From RGIG2206 sp045540915 (GTDB taxonomy: Bacteria > Bacillota > Clostridia > Oscillospirales > Acutalibacteraceae), in assembly GCA_045540915.1 (NCBI GenBank), contig JAZQID010000040.1, forward strand, positions 1 to 13,478: a stretch of 13,478 nt of DNA, read 5' to 3'. The notes beneath the pieces were generated by a model that worked only from the letters and a program-made list of their open reading frames with translations, made no database searches and was not told the DNA's origin. Below are positions 13,188 to 13,478 of this stretch, piece after piece (the stretch's first letter is position 1; each line of letters starts with the position of its first letter). A program made the position numbers and the translations under genes.

Positions 13188-13478
13188 TCAGGTGCGATAA
13201 TCACCGTTAATCTTTACATAATCGTATGTAAGGTCGCAACCCCAAGCGGTTGCACTTACCTCTCCGTTGCCAAGCGAAACCAAAATCTCGATTTCTTTTT
13301 CAAGCAGGATCTCCTTCGCCTTTTCCTCGGAAAAATCAACCCCTGCTCCGTTTTTGCAAACCAAGATCTCGCCCTTGTTGCTCTTAAAGGAGACGTCGAT
13401 GCTATTAACATCGACATCTGCACCGCTATAACCGATGGCACAGAGAACTCGACCCCAGTTGGCGTCGGCACCGAACAT
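13188..13478 (-). CDS. argJ: ArgJ, C-terminal part (ornithine acetyltransferase)
   Basis: Only the last 96 residues are in the window; the gene begins beyond the right edge, so the first Met seen is internal. ArgJ moves the acetyl group from N-acetylornithine to glutamate, and in some organisms also makes N-acetylglutamate from acetyl-CoA, giving the recycling form of the pathway. The family is recognised by Gly-Ala-Asp-Ala-Asn-Trp-Gly-Arg at residues 3-10 of the fragment, and the C-terminal Ala-Thr-Ala-Trp-Gly-Cys-Asp-Leu-Thr-Tyr-Asp-Tyr-Val-Lys-Ile-Asn followed by Tyr-Arg-Thr at the very end. It belongs to the beta chain left after self-cleavage. Whether the enzyme is mono- or bifunctional cannot be told. 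Confidence 0.95.
   Translation of the reverse strand: MFGADANWGRVLCAIGYSGADVDVNSIDVSFKSNKGEILVCKNGAGVDFSEEKAKEILLEKEIEILVSLGNGEVSATAWGCDLTYDYVKINGDYRT

Overview
This window looks like chromosome from an endospore-forming member of the Firmicutes, most likely class Clostridia. The evidence is a complete spoIIIA operon, a Spo0A, an Asp23/YqhY gene just upstream of what looks like nusB, strong GGAGG-type ribosome binding sites, and A+T-rich intergenic regions with sigma-A-like promoters. The Spo proteins resemble clostridial more than Bacillus versions, but I cannot name a genus. No RNA gene, CRISPR array, insertion sequence or phage gene is visible, and no stretch over about 300 bases lacks a gene.

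Layout. Positions 1-5187 are read on the minus strand: spoIIIAA-AB-AC-AD-AE-AF-AG-AH, tightly packed with several ATGA stop/start overlaps, then an asp23/yqhY gene with its own promoter, a terminator, and the first codons of a probable nusB. Positions 5312-7513 are on the plus strand: a DivIVA-like coiled-coil protein divergent from spoIIIAA, then a UraA-type uracil permease behind a leader with a transcription attenuator. A bidirectional terminator separates the permease from convergent spo0A (minus strand). Upstream of spo0A is an array of short direct repeats resembling degenerate 0A boxes. Next, on the minus strand, is a solitary GT-C type membrane glycosyltransferase with its own promoter and terminator. 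The rest is the distal part of an arginine biosynthesis operon, argJ (partial)-argB-argD-argF, also on the minus strand.

How the genes work together. Spo0A commits the cell to sporulation. SpoIIIAA-AH later form the mother-cell side of the channel linking mother cell and forespore after engulfment. Asp23/YqhY and nusB are the usual housekeeping neighbours downstream of spoIIIA. The arg genes convert acetylglutamate to citrulline, with ArgJ recycling the acetyl group. The permease imports uracil, and its leader suggests expression is set by premature termination.

Items most worth a second look: the 0A-like repeat array before spo0A; the uraA attenuator, which does not match the PyrR site; a Gly-to-Ser change in the SpoIIIAA Walker A motif; the 86-base spoIIIAA/spoIIIAB overlap, which a single base in a T4 run would abolish; and the overlapping divergent promoters between spoIIIAA and the DivIVA-like gene.
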